A stretch of 64,000 nt of DNA from Terriglobales bacterium (lineage in GTDB: Bacteria > Acidobacteriota > Terriglobia > Terriglobales > Acidobacteriaceae), in assembly GCA_035487355.1 (NCBI GenBank), contig DATHMF010000026.1, forward strand, positions 1 to 64,000, in the 5' to 3' direction. Of the stretch, positions 36,201 to 45,394 are shown in pieces. Numbering within the stretch: position 1 is the first letter of the stretch; every line of letters begins with the position of its first letter. The notes under the pieces were generated by a model. That model ran no database searches. It saw only the letters and a list, made by a program, of their open reading frames with translations, and was not told where the DNA came from. The translations under genes and the position numbers were made by a program.

Positions 36201-36428
36201 ATGAAAGCAGCTATTCATCCCGCCTACAACGAAGTGCGCGTGCACTGCGCTTGCGGGAACACGTTCACCACTCGTTCCACCCACAAGGGTGCCATCAACC
36301 TTGAAATTTGCTCCGCCTGCCATCCCTTCTTTACCGGCAAGCAGAAGCTGGTGGATACCGCCGGCCGCGTGGAGCGCTTCCGCCGCAAGTACGCCAAAAC
36401 CGGCACAGCCGCCACCAAGCAACAGTAA
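36201..36428 (+). CDS. rpmE: 50S ribosomal protein L31
   Basis: 75 aa. [22 protein letters not shown] opening, with CxC at 16-18 and [13 protein letters not shown] near 37-49: the zinc-binding type A form. The C-terminal [11 protein letters not shown] is a short basic tail. Has its own terminator. Confidence 0.96.
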   Translation: MKAAIHPAYNEVRVHCACGNTFTTRSTHKGAINLEICSACHPFFTGKQKLVDTAGRVERFRRKYAKTGTAATKQQ

Positions 36429-36446
36429 AAGATTTCTGACAATAAG

Positions 36447-36473
36447 AACCTCCTCGTTTCGAGGAGGTTTTTT
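36447..36473 (+). terminator. intrinsic terminator after rpmE
   Basis: AACCTCCTCG (36447-36456) pairs with CGAGGAGGTT (36460-36469) across TTT, followed by a T run. Confidence 0.8.
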
Positions 36474-36555
36474 ATTGCTTCGTCGGTGGCTCTAAAGGTA
36501 GCTCTAAACGCAATCGCGGATTCTTGTTGACGCTGATCCGCCGAACGTTGTTTTA

Positions 36556-36597
36556 ACGCCTCTGCGTTCCTCGGCGTACTCTGCGGTTAACGGTTTT
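36556..36597. repeat. dispersed repeat family C, degenerate inverted copy
   Basis: CGCCTCTGCGTTCCTCGGCGTACTCTGCGGTTAA resembles the complement of the ACCACAGAGGCACAGAGA family. It lies between rpmE and the DoxX gene. Confidence 0.4.
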
Positions 36598-36611
36598 TCT
36601 CGTGAAGTCGT

Positions 36612-37052
36612 CTACTTTATCGCCGCCCACCATATCAACCCAATAAACAAAATCTGCATGGGAAGTCGTAACCAGAGCGCGGTGGCGGGCTTGTTGTTCA
36701 ACAGGATTTTTCCCCGCGCCGCTTTCACGTTCGCCGGAAACACCGCCAGCAAAAACAGGATCAGGCAAATTCCCGCGAGCGCGCGGGCCGCGGGAAGCAG
36801 CAATCCCATCGCTCCCAACAGCTCAAGCACACCCGTGATGTAAACCAGCAATAGCGGTTTGGGAAAGATGGCGGGCATCATGCGCACCATGTCGTGTTTG
36901 AGTTTCGTGAAGTGGCTTGCTCCAGTAAAGGTAAACATGACGGCCAGCGCATAGCGTGCCGCGTCGTGCCAGGTGGCAAACGCCGCGTAGCCGAGGGCTC
37001 CGATGCCGCGAAACACCAGCCATGATCCAAACAGCGCTATGAGGACAACCAT
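36612..37052 (-). CDS. DoxX family membrane protein
   Basis: 146 aa with four membrane helices (about 1-22, 30-50 with MFTFTGASHF, 67-88, 93-110). The motif ASHFTKLKHDMVRMMPAIFPKPLLLVYITGVLELLGA is typical of DoxX/DoxD-like proteins. Family members associate with redox or thiosulfate metabolism, but most have no known activity. It starts 4 bases after the stop of the cysteine synthase gene, so it is the second gene of a two-gene operon with it. That proximity suggests a sulfur or redox link. Confidence 0.82.
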   Translation of the reverse strand: MVVLIALFGSWLVFRGIGALGYAAFATWHDAARYALAVMFTFTGASHFTKLKHDMVRMMPAIFPKPLLLVYITGVLELLGAMGLLLPAARALAGICLILFLLAVFPANVKAARGKILLNNKPATALWLRLPMQILFIGLIWWAAIK

Positions 37053-37055
37053 TTC

Positions 37056-38012
37056 TTACTCGTCCCAGAATCTTTCGCTCAGATACTTGTCCCCGGAGTC
37101 AGCAAAAATGGTCACAATCACGCCTGTTTCTTTTTTCGCTGCCAGTTCCTGCGCAACTTGTAGAGCACCCAGGGCAGCCGCTCCCGCAGAGATTCCCACC
37201 AGCAGGCCCTCTTCCCGCGCCAGGCGGCGCACCATGGCGTAAGAGGCTTCGGTCGAAATGCCCTCGTCGCGGTCGGCGAGCTTGGGATCATAGATTTTAG
37301 GCACAATCGCTGTGGCCATGTGCTTGAGTCCTTCTAGTCCATGAAAGGGCGAATCGGGTTGTAGCGAGATGCACTGAATGCGCGGATTCAGTTCTTTCAG
37401 CTTCCGGGTCGTGCCTACAAAAGTCCCGCTGGTGCCGAGCGTGGCCACAAAGTGCGTGATCTCGCCTGCGGTTTGCCGCCAGATTTCATTGGCCGTCCCT
37501 TCGTAGTGCGCCCGCCAGTTGGCTTCATTGGAATACTGATCAACATAGACGTAGCGGTCAGGTTCATTGGCTGCCAGCTCGCGCGCTTTGCGGATGGCAC
37601 CATCCGACCCTTCTGCCGGATCGGTCCAGACCACCTGGGCGCCGTACGCTTTCACAATGCGTTTGCGCTCCACCGAGACGTTCGACGGCATGCACAGCGT
37701 GACCTCGAATCCCTTGGCCGCTCCCAGCATGGAGTAAGCAATGCCGGTGTTGCCGCTGGTGGAATCGAGCAGTGATTTGCCGGGCTTCAGCAATCCCCGG
37801 CGCTCCGCGTCCGCCACAATAGAAGATGCAGCGCGGTCTTTGACTGATCCACCCGGGTTACACCACTCGGCTTTGGCAAGAATCTGAATGCCGGCAAGGG
37901 TGCCCACGATGCGCTCCAAGCGCAGCAGTGGAGTGTTGCCAACGCGATTGAGCTGCCGCTCCCCGAGAAGAGCGCCGTTGGGCGAAACGCTGCTGGAAAC
38001 CGTTTTTGACAT
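37056..38012 (-). CDS. cysM: PLP-dependent cysteine synthase
   Basis: 318 aa. The PLP lysine is Lys58 in NPGGSVKDRAA; the substrate Asn/Ser loop STSGNTG is at 84-90; and a glycine-rich phosphate loop (LGTSGTFVGTTRKLKE) lies near 186-201. It catalyses beta-replacement of O-acetylserine or O-phosphoserine with sulfide or a protein thiocarboxylate. Sequence alone does not separate CysK from CysM or CBS-like forms. The nearby JAMM, Gly-Gly carrier and MoeB-rhodanese genes make a CysO-dependent role plausible. Cotranscribed with the DoxX gene downstream. Confidence 0.88.
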   Translation of the reverse strand: MSKTVSSSVSPNGALLGERQLNRVGNTPLLRLERIVGTLAGIQILAKAEWCNPGGSVKDRAASSIVADAERRGLLKPGKSLLDSTSGNTGIAYSMLGAAKGFEVTLCMPSNVSVERKRIVKAYGAQVVWTDPAEGSDGAIRKARELAANEPDRYVYVDQYSNEANWRAHYEGTANEIWRQTAGEITHFVATLGTSGTFVGTTRKLKELNPRIQCISLQPDSPFHGLEGLKHMATAIVPKIYDPKLADRDEGISTEASYAMVRRLAREEGLLVGISAGAAALGALQVAQELAAKKETGVIVTIFADSGDKYLSERFWDE

Positions 38013-38373
38013 GGTTGAAGGCGGGTAGAACCTGATTAGTTAAGCACCTTAAGCTGCTGAAAACAGTTCGCTTTACATTTTCCCTACAAATCAAATTTGC
38101 GGAAAATGCGCTAGCTGTGCGAAAGTGTCCCCAGGCCTGTCTTTCAGTTTAGCCAAGCAAGGTGCTAACAGGCAATGTGGGAGAAACGAAAGTAGCGGGC
38201 TGCTTGGAAATTCGTGATCCAAGTTTCCTGGTTCGAGAAAATCTTTAGCCGGTCGATAACGACTCACAAGGACGACACTTTCAACGTAACCCACAGCCAG
38301 CCGCAGACAGTCTTAATGTCTTACGGCTCATTTTGGAATCAAATTTTAGAGTTGTTGGTAAAAGTAGAAAATC
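38013..38373. other. divergent promoter region, 360 bases
   Basis: Lies between cysM (leftward) and the gene at 38374 (rightward). No gene or terminator is visible and I could not assign clear -35/-10 pairs. Confidence 0.4.
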
Positions 38374-38865
38374 ATGGTCAAGAATTATCAAGCCCGCAAA
38401 TATGAAGATGCAGTCGCATGGCTGCGCGATCACGGCTTCGACATCCTCGAACCCTCCGCCACCAGTAACCGTGTCTTCCTGAAGAAGTACAACGTCTCAG
38501 CAGCCATCGAAAAAGACCCCAAGACCGGTGCCGCCAAAGTTTTCGCCAGTCCAGGCTATTTAGTAGGCGGAGAGATCGCCAAGCTGATTGACCGCGGCTA
38601 TCAGAAATTCCTCAAGACTTCCAAGACCGAAGTCCCCGCCACCGCCGACCACCTGAAGGCCATCCATGAGTTCACCGAAGAATTGAAAGAGGCCACCGGC
38701 CTGCCCAGCCTGTATAACGAATCCATTGGCACAGTCAGCGACAGCTATCAGTACGACCGCGTGGAAAACCGCGATGAACCCGAATCCGCCCGTCCCAAAC
38801 GCCCGTGGGAGAAGGCAGAACCGGCAACCCCAGCCAAGTCTGGTTCTGGCAAAAAGAGAGCATAA
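38374..38865 (+). CDS. hypothetical protein, 163 aa
   Basis: Soluble, no signal peptide. Residues 1-85 look alpha/beta (YQARKYEDAVAWLRDHGFDIL; VFASPGYLVGGEIAKLIDRGYQKFL); the C-terminal 40 residues are Pro/Lys/Ala/Glu-rich and likely disordered (ESARPKRPWEKAEPATPAKSGSGKKRA). No family recognised. The following gene encodes an exported SYLF protein on the same strand 129 bases on; whether they are linked is unknown. Confidence 0.75.
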   Translation: MVKNYQARKYEDAVAWLRDHGFDILEPSATSNRVFLKKYNVSAAIEKDPKTGAAKVFASPGYLVGGEIAKLIDRGYQKFLKTSKTEVPATADHLKAIHEFTEELKEATGLPSLYNESIGTVSDSYQYDRVENRDEPESARPKRPWEKAEPATPAKSGSGKKRA

Positions 38866-38994
38866 TTTTAGGAAGTTCCTAATTTCGTAACTCTGCTGAA
38901 AGTCCACTTCCCTTAACTCGCAAAAAACTTGCAAAGAGAACGAACCTGGTTAAAAGCCTTGCTTAAAAAGGGCGTACACTGGGGAAGTAGGCTC

Positions 38995-39711
38995 ATGAAG
39001 AAAAAGACACTTAGGTTACTGTTTGCGACGGTGCTGCTGTCAACCTGTGCTCGGGCCCAGCAGCACGAACAGGAGCGCCTGAAGCAAGCAGGTGAAGTCC
39101 TCGAAGAAATCCTCAATATTCCCGACAATCTTCCCAAAGGGATCCTTGATAAATCCGAGTGTGTGATTGTCATCCCTTCGGTCAAGAAGTTTGCATTCGG
39201 CATTGGCGCCAATTACGGACGCGGGGCCATGTCATGCCGCAGTAACCAGAACTTCACCGGTCCCTGGGGACCGCCTGCCATGGTCGCCTTGGAAGGCGCC
39301 AACATTGGCTTCCAGATCGGAGGACAAGCCATAGATTTTGTTCTCCTGGTGGTGAATCCCAAGGGAGTTGATTCGATCCTGAAAAGCAAAGTCAAACTTG
39401 GCGCAGACATCGCCGCCGCTGCGGGCCCCAAGGGGCGCGATGCCCAAGCCGCCACCGACGTGCTCATGCGCGCCGAGATTCTCACATATTCCCGCTCGCA
39501 CGGCCTCTTCGCCGGGGTTTCGCTTGATGGTTCCACCCTGCGTCCAGATAATAGCGCAAGTGAAAAAGTCTACGGGCGCAAGATTACCGCGCGAGAGATT
39601 GTCCTGGAACATGCGGTAAGCACGCCATCCTCAGGCGAGTTGCTGGTCAGTACGCTGCAAAAGGCCTCTCCCAGGAATTTGTCGAACCCCAAGTCTCTTT
39701 CCACTCCTTAA
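38995..39711 (+). CDS. exported SYLF-domain lipid-binding protein
   Basis: 238 aa from the ATG at 38995, giving a signal peptide (MKKKTLRLLFATVLLSTCARAQ). The SYLF domain (about 40-225) has PDNLPKGILDKSECVIVIPSVKKFAFGIGANYGRGAMSCR, GAAGP-type LGADIAAAAGPKGR, ILTYSRSHGLFAGVSLDGS and the closing YGRKITAREIV. SYLF proteins bind phosphoinositides in eukaryotes (SH3YL1); bacterial members are periplasmic and uncharacterised. A cysteine in the signal end (TCARAQ) might allow lipidation, but the lipobox is not canonical. Confidence 0.88.
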   Translation: MKKKTLRLLFATVLLSTCARAQQHEQERLKQAGEVLEEILNIPDNLPKGILDKSECVIVIPSVKKFAFGIGANYGRGAMSCRSNQNFTGPWGPPAMVALEGANIGFQIGGQAIDFVLLVVNPKGVDSILKSKVKLGADIAAAAGPKGRDAQAATDVLMRAEILTYSRSHGLFAGVSLDGSTLRPDNSASEKVYGRKITAREIVLEHAVSTPSSGELLVSTLQKASPRNLSNPKSLSTP

Positions 39712-39803
39712 GCCGGTCCGCATAACTTAGGGACGCCCGTGGAGTTAGCGCGCAGCTGCTTGGATGACTATCTAGCACAGCTTTGGCTGAGTGCTGACTG
39801 CTT

Positions 39804-40610
39804 TCAAATCTCTGGCGTTGCTTCCAGCAAACTGCGCGTGTAAGAGTGCGCAGGCCTCGAGGTCACCTGCTCACAGCTTCCCAGCTCGACGATTTTCCCG
39901 CGATACATTACTGCAATACGCGTGGCCAGATAGCGCACGATAGGCATGGAGTGGGAGATGAACAGGTAAGTCAGGCCGAATTCCCGCTGCAATTGCGCCA
40001 GCAGGTTCACAATTTGTGCTCCCACACTGACGTCAAGCGCCGAAACCGGTTCATCGCAGACAATGAGCCGTGGTCGCAGCGCTAAAGCCCGGGCAATTCC
40101 GATGCGCTGCCGCTGTCCCCCGGAAAATTCATGTGGATAGCGTTCGAGGGCCGAGCCATCCAGACCCACGGCGCGCATCAGCTCTGCAGCCCGCAAGTCC
40201 ATATCCACTCCCTCGATTTTGTGGATGTGCAACGGCTCAGTCACGATCTCGCGTACACGCATGCGCGGATTAAGCGAGCCGAACGGGTCCTGAAAAATGA
40301 TCTGCATGTCGCGGCGTAGCCGGCGCATTGCCGGGGCAGAAGCGTTTTGAAGATTTTGCCCGTCAAAGAAGATTGTGCCCGAAGTTGGATCAATCAATCG
40401 CAGAATCAGCCGTCCCAGCGTGCTTTTGCCTGAACCCGATTCTCCGACCAGACCGAGGGTTTCTCCCGCGTGAATTTCGAGGCTGACTCCATCCACCGCG
40501 CGGATTTCGCCCTTGCCGGCCGCGAGTTGGCCCACGGCGGGTTGAGGAGCAAAAATGGAAGCTCCCAGAGAATAAATCTTGGTCAGTTCACGAACTTCGA
40601 CGAGCGCCAC
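39804..40610 (-). CDS. oligopeptide-type ABC transporter ATP-binding protein (OppF/DppF-like)
   Basis: 268 aa. Walker [10 protein letters not shown] near 56-64, signature [15 protein letters not shown] near 165-179, Walker [13 protein letters not shown] near 184-195, H-loop SHSM. The Gly-rich segment and absence of a second nucleotide-binding domain fit the second ATPase of a dipeptide/oligopeptide or nickel importer. No permease or binding-protein genes are next to it, and it lacks a long oligo_HPY C-terminal extension. It is an orphan, so either it partners permeases elsewhere or is a remnant. Confidence 0.88.
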   Translation of the reverse strand: MALVEVRELTKIYSLGASIFAPQPAVGQLAAGKGEIRAVDGVSLEIHAGETLGLVGESGSGKSTLGRLILRLIDPTSGTIFFDGQNLQNASAPAMRRLRRDMQIIFQDPFGSLNPRMRVREIVTEPLHIHKIEGVDMDLRAAELMRAVGLDGSALERYPHEFSGGQRQRIGIARALALRPRLIVCDEPVSALDVSVGAQIVNLLAQLQREFGLTYLFISHSMPIVRYLATRIAVMYRGKIVELGSCEQVTSRPAHSYTRSLLEATPEI

Positions 40611-40769
40611 ATGTAAGAAGCTACAGGCTTTCCGCTCCAGGCTGCAACTTAATCCTCAAGGCGATCTTCTGTAAAGTTTTGCATGCAACCTATGAGCAGC
40701 TAAGAACAGCAAAATGGCCCGTAACCGCAATTTTTATGCTTAATTATTCATTCCAGCCACTGTTGATTC

Positions 40770-40778
40770 TGCTAGAAT
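40770..40778 (+). promoter_or_regulatory. extended -10 promoter candidate for rpe
   Basis: TGCTAGAAT, an extended -10 (TGN plus TAGAAT), lies 31 bases before the rpe start codon. No good -35 is seen. Confidence 0.4.
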
Positions 40779-40809
40779 CAGGGCTGGTTTATTTGCCGCA
40801 AAGCATCCC

Positions 40810-41484
40810 ATGATTGAGCTCGCGCCCTCAATTTTATCGGCCGATTTTGCCCGCTTGGCAGAGGAAGTTCAGGCCGCGTTGGCCGGAGGCGCCACGCTGT
40901 TGCATGTGGATGTAATGGATGGGCACTTTGTCCCCAATATCACCATTGGTCCACCGGTGGTTCAATCGTTGCGGCGGGTAACCGATGTACCGTTCGACGT
41001 GCATCTGATGATCGAGAATCCTGATGAGTATATCCCGGCGTTCGCTGACGCTGGAGCGGATTGGATCTCGGTGCACCAGGAAGCTTGCATACATTTGCAT
41101 CGTACGCTGGAACACATTGCTTCCAGAGGATTGAAGGCCGGCGTGGTCATCAATCCGGCCACTCCAGTGCAGACCTTAAGTGAAGTGCTGGATATGGTGG
41201 ACCATGTGCTCGTGATGTCGGTGAATCCCGGCTTCGGCGGGCAGAAATTCATACCGGCATCGCTCGAAAAAGTGCGCGCCCTGGCCAATATTCGCAGCGC
41301 CAGGAATTTGGGGTTCCGGATTGAAATTGATGGCGGCATCACTACCGAGACCATCGCAGATGCTGTACGGGCAGGAGTAGAAATTCTGGTCTCAGGTTAC
41401 GCCGTGTTCGGGAAAGGCAATGCCCGCGATAACGTGGAACAATTGCTGAAGACTGCACGGGAAGCAACCCTTCTCAAGGTATAG
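40810..41484 (+). CDS. rpe: ribulose-phosphate 3-epimerase
   Basis: 224 aa TIM barrel. PSILSADFARLAEEV near 5-19, LHVDVMDGHFVPNITIGPPVV near 31-51 with metal-binding His/Asp, VHLMIENP, VLVMSVNPGFGGQKFIP, and EIDGGI...VSGYAVFG. It interconverts ribulose-5-phosphate and xylulose-5-phosphate in the pentose phosphate pathway. Confidence 0.96.
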   Translation: MIELAPSILSADFARLAEEVQAALAGGATLLHVDVMDGHFVPNITIGPPVVQSLRRVTDVPFDVHLMIENPDEYIPAFADAGADWISVHQEACIHLHRTLEHIASRGLKAGVVINPATPVQTLSEVLDMVDHVLVMSVNPGFGGQKFIPASLEKVRALANIRSARNLGFRIEIDGGITTETIADAVRAGVEILVSGYAVFGKGNARDNVEQLLKTAREATLLKV

Positions 41485-41551
41485 ACTTGGTAGGGCGTCT
41501 TTGACAGGAAGCAAGGCAAGTTACAAAAAAACATAAGCGAGTTGATTTCTT

Positions 41552-43021
41552 ATGGTCCGTAAAATTTTCGCTGTTCTTCTATTTGCTCTCATCCTGCCGC
41601 TCGGGGCGATGGCCGGCCTGTTTCATCACAGCAAGGCGCAAAATCCGCTGGCCAATTTGGATTCCAAACAGCCCGATAAAGTCCTGTTCGACCGCTCCAT
41701 GGACTTCATGAAGCACAGCAAGTACGATCAGGCGCGCATCACGTTGCAGACTCTTATCAATACCTATCCCGATTCAGAATATATCGCGCGCGCCAAGCTG
41801 GCCATCGGCGACGCCTGGTACGCAGAAGGCGGCACCACTGGCCTGGCTCAGGCAGAGATCGAATATAAGGATTTCATCACCTTCTTCCCCAACATGCCGG
41901 AAGCCGCAGAAGCGCAGCTCAAGGTCGCCAATATCCATTACCGGCAGATGGAAAAAGCAGACCGTGATTTTACTCATGCCAAGCGCGCCGAAGAGGAATA
42001 CCAGCAGTTAATTTTGCAGTTCCCCGACAGCAAGCTTGTGCCGCAGGGGAAGCAGCGGCTGCGCGAGGTGCAGGAAGTTTTAGCAGAGAGGGAATTCGGC
42101 ATTGGCAAGTTCTATTACATGCATGAATCCTGGCCAGCCGCCATTGCCCGCCTGCAAACTGCAGTGGATACCTACCCCTTGTACAGCAAAGCTCCGGAAG
42201 CACTCTATACACTAGGCGACATCTACGAAAAAGAAATTCAGCGCACGCGCGATGCCCGAGGATTACAGGAAGTCCTTAAAGGAAAGCTGATCCAGGATTT
42301 CAGCAACAAGGCGACTGAAGCTTATTCCCGTATCGTTTTGCACTACCCAATGACTCAACGCGCCAGCGATGCCAAGCGCCGTCTGCAGGCCCTGGGGCGC
42401 CCCATACCTACTCCCTCGTCGGACGCAGTTGAACAGGATAAAGCCATTGAGGCCAGCCGCTCTGGCCCGGGGCGTATTGACAAAGTTATGAGCAATTTCC
42501 GTCGCTCTCCTAATGTGAAGCAGGCGGCCCACGCGGGCGAACCTACGATGACATCTCCGCAGGAAACCAGCGCGGTAGCTGTCGTCCGCGAAACCACCGA
42601 CGCCCTTAAGAGCGACGTTTCGTTGGAAATCCGTAATGGTGCCCCCACGAAAAATGATGCCGCGCCCAACTCCAATTCGCAGAATTCACCTGCGCCTGAA
42701 ACTCCGGCACCGGCTCCGCAGCAACAGCCCGTCTCAAGTCCTGCTCAGTCGACGCCTGCGACTCCTGACACCGGAATTCCCGAATTAAAGCCCATAGAAC
42801 CCGGGACATCGCAAGCGCCCCCGTCACAGGCTGGTTCTGCACCAACCACGACTTCAAACACGCAAAGCCAGCCCGCAGCCCCGGCGCCCGCACCCGCACA
42901 GGTCAACGACGCGAGCAACCCAGAAAACGGCTCGGCTCAGCAGAGCAATGCTCAATCTCAAGATCAGACTGGGGGTTCTTCCTCCAGCAAGAAAGGGAAG
43001 AAGAAAGGACACAAACAGTAA
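41552..43021 (+). CDS. bamD: BamD-like outer membrane assembly lipoprotein with long Pro/Ala/Ser tail
   Basis: 489 aa. A signal peptide (about 1-22, MVRKIFAVLLFALILPLGAMA) is followed by TPR-like helices (about 45-290), including LANLDSKQPDKVLFDRSMDFMKHSKYDQARITLQTLINTYPDSEY, the start of BamD/YfiO family proteins. Typical BamD has about 245 residues; here residues 300-489 form a low-complexity region rich in Pro, Ala, Gln, Ser and Thr, ending GGSSSSKKGKKKGHKQ. The core role, recruiting outer membrane proteins to BamA, is inferred from the family. The lipobox cysteine is not evident. Confidence 0.82.
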   Translation: MVRKIFAVLLFALILPLGAMAGLFHHSKAQNPLANLDSKQPDKVLFDRSMDFMKHSKYDQARITLQTLINTYPDSEYIARAKLAIGDAWYAEGGTTGLAQAEIEYKDFITFFPNMPEAAEAQLKVANIHYRQMEKADRDFTHAKRAEEEYQQLILQFPDSKLVPQGKQRLREVQEVLAEREFGIGKFYYMHESWPAAIARLQTAVDTYPLYSKAPEALYTLGDIYEKEIQRTRDARGLQEVLKGKLIQDFSNKATEAYSRIVLHYPMTQRASDAKRRLQALGRPIPTPSSDAVEQDKAIEASRSGPGRIDKVMSNFRRSPNVKQAAHAGEPTMTSPQETSAVAVVRETTDALKSDVSLEIRNGAPTKNDAAPNSNSQNSPAPETPAPAPQQQPVSSPAQSTPATPDTGIPELKPIEPGTSQAPPSQAGSAPTTTSNTQSQPAAPAPAPAQVNDASNPENGSAQQSNAQSQDQTGGSSSSKKGKKKGHKQ

Positions 43022-43197
43022 TTCCGTTTTAAGCCGAAATAATAAGTGTTTTCTCCTGAGCTCCCCCCGCTCTAGCCGGTTTATAATGGGTCAATCGCCG
43101 GGGATGTTGCCCTTTAAGGTGCCGTCCTCATTGACTTGCGACCCAATAAACAGTAACGTTTCATTCACGCTCCCCGCCTTATTAAGGATTAATCGTT

Positions 43198-45261
43198 GTG
43201 GCGCTAAAGATTTTATTGGCCGACGACAGCATGACTGCCCAAAATATGGGCAAGAAAATTCTCACGGAAGCAGGCTATGAAGTTGTGGCTGTTTCCAATG
43301 GTGCTGCTGCCGTTAAGAAAATTGCCGAAACAAAACCCGATGTAGTGGTGCTCGACGTGTACATGCCGGGCTATACCGGCCTGGAAGTGTGTGAGCGCGT
43401 AAAAAGCGCTATCGAGACCACGAAGATTCCTGTCCTGCTCACTGTCGGCAAGATGGAACCCTTCAGGCCCGAGGAGGGCGCTCGCGTCAAGGCCGACGGC
43501 GTTATTGTGAAGCCGTTCGAGGCCAGCGATCTGCTCGCCGCTGTGCAGAAGCTTGAGCAGCGGATCAATTCCTCAAACTCCAAGGCCGGCCCTGCCAAGG
43601 TGGTGGTGACTCCTGCGCAACCCCCGTCCGATGAACCGCCAGAATACGAACGCACCCTGAAGATCAAAACTCCTGTTTTCGACGAAAAAGACGAGAGTTA
43701 TCAGACATGGAAATCGGCCACGGCTGCGGCGGATGAGCCAGCGCCCCAAGTGCCGGTCACGGGCGAACTCCCAGAAGAAGATTTCCCTTCGGCCGCGGCC
43801 GAGCCGCATACCGTCAATGTTCCCACTGAAATGCGAGCTTCGCCTGCAATGGGCATGGAGCATCTTGGTAATGAGGTCACGCCCGACGCCGAACAGACCA
43901 CCACGGAGCTGCTGGAACGCAACACGGCTTACCTGGAAAGATCAACCAGTGAAATCAATCCCTACCAGATCATGGAGGAAGGCGTTGATGATGAATCCAC
44001 ACCGAAATCTGGTGTAGGAAGGTTCTTCTCAAAAGCCAAAAGCTGGTTCGGCGGCGCCAGTGCACTGGAAGGACTTGAGGGAGAAGAAGGAGCAACCGCT
44101 ACAGCCCACGACGAAAGCGAAGCTGAAACAATAACCTTGTCTCATGGAGCCGTAGAAGAGACCATGGAGACTCTGGCTCCAACTCCACGTCCTGGGCCAT
44201 CGTCTGCGCATGAGCACGAAGCTGCTCCCGTGCATACTGTAGGTTCCGCGCACGACATAGACATGGAGACTGCCGCAGATATTCATACGGAATCGAAAGC
44301 TGATGTCGCTCCCCACGCCGAAGTTTCCGATCTACACCTCAGTGCGGTGGTGTCTTCCTGGGAACCTCCCCAGCCTGAACCCGCGCCTGCCTCGTATGAA
44401 CCGGAATTGGAAGTCGTTCCATCTTCAGCCCAAGAACACATTCCCTCTGGTACAGTCCCGGATTTAGAGGTCACAAGCCAGCCATCTACCCGTGATGTGC
44501 CCGCCGGCGCGACTGGCGATTCCATGCTGGTGACCGATGTTAATGAGATGTCAGCTCAATTCCCAACACGGTTCGGTGTAAAAGATGCCGAGCCGGTTCC
44601 GGTGGGCAACGCCGCTGATTATCCTGAACTTTACGGACACACAAGCGGAACGGTGGAAGAGCACGCCAGCATTGAGGATACCCAGGAGATTGACCCACCC
44701 GCGGAATTAAGGGAACAGCCCGAGACAGCGGGACATACGCAGGATTTTGAAGCACAGGTCGCCTCCGCAATAGGTTCCAAGTGGTCAGAAGATGCCGCTG
44801 CGCAAGCTGATGCGGGGCTTCCTCATACCCACGAAGCTGCTCTTTCCGGATGGTCGGCAGAAGAAACCCATCTTGAAGAAAATGAAATCGGGGTCTCGTT
44901 GCATGAGGAAATGCAACAGCAATTCTCCGGGGAGCATACCACCGTAGAGCACGAGCTGGACCCGTCTCATTCATTGGAGCCCACTGCGGCCGCTCCGCCC
45001 CAAGCCGCTGCTCCGGAAAACGGGCCCGATGCCCAATTGGCAGCCGCGATGGCTGCTGCTATGGGAACAGAGGTCACCCCTGCGCTGACTGAGGCCGTAC
45101 ATCAGGCGTTTACAGGCGACGCAACCATAGCCCTGGATAAGCATACTGCTGTGATCGCTGAGATTGTTCATCGCGTGACCGAGCGTATGAAACCCGAACT
45201 GGTAGCAGAAATCGCGCGTGAGCTCGCCTTAGAGGTCAAGAAAGAAAAGAAAAAAGAGTAG
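43198..45261 (+). CDS. response regulator with N-terminal receiver domain and long acidic disordered tail
   Basis: 687 aa, GTG start at 43198. The receiver domain (1-120) has DD at 9-10, phospho-acceptor Asp53 (VLDVYMPG), Thr82 and Lys105 (VKPF). There is no output DNA-binding domain. Residues 120-600 are Glu/Ala/Pro/Ser/Thr-rich and presumably disordered; the last 80 residues (MAAAMGTEVTPALTEAVHQAFTG...VIAEIVHRVTERMKPELVAEIARELALEVKKEKKKE) look like a conserved amphipathic helical end. No histidine kinase is nearby. It follows the BamD-like gene by 176 bases. Confidence 0.85.
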   Translation: MALKILLADDSMTAQNMGKKILTEAGYEVVAVSNGAAAVKKIAETKPDVVVLDVYMPGYTGLEVCERVKSAIETTKIPVLLTVGKMEPFRPEEGARVKADGVIVKPFEASDLLAAVQKLEQRINSSNSKAGPAKVVVTPAQPPSDEPPEYERTLKIKTPVFDEKDESYQTWKSATAAADEPAPQVPVTGELPEEDFPSAAAEPHTVNVPTEMRASPAMGMEHLGNEVTPDAEQTTTELLERNTAYLERSTSEINPYQIMEEGVDDESTPKSGVGRFFSKAKSWFGGASALEGLEGEEGATATAHDESEAETITLSHGAVEETMETLAPTPRPGPSSAHEHEAAPVHTVGSAHDIDMETAADIHTESKADVAPHAEVSDLHLSAVVSSWEPPQPEPAPASYEPELEVVPSSAQEHIPSGTVPDLEVTSQPSTRDVPAGATGDSMLVTDVNEMSAQFPTRFGVKDAEPVPVGNAADYPELYGHTSGTVEEHASIEDTQEIDPPAELREQPETAGHTQDFEAQVASAIGSKWSEDAAAQADAGLPHTHEAALSGWSAEETHLEENEIGVSLHEEMQQQFSGEHTTVEHELDPSHSLEPTAAAPPQAAAPENGPDAQLAAAMAAAMGTEVTPALTEAVHQAFTGDATIALDKHTAVIAEIVHRVTERMKPELVAEIARELALEVKKEKKKE

Positions 45262-45394
45262 AACAACCGGGTACAGACGCGAAGTCATACGCGCACGAAT
45301 TTTTGCCTTCCTTAAACTAATCCAAACAGTAGGTGGAATTCCTTGCAAAAATACTTCTGCAAAAGTAGGAAAGATTTTGAAGGGAATATATTTT

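Noticed and set aside
39804-40610. Complete oligopeptide transport operon
   Set aside because: Only the single ATPase gene is present; neighbours are unrelated.
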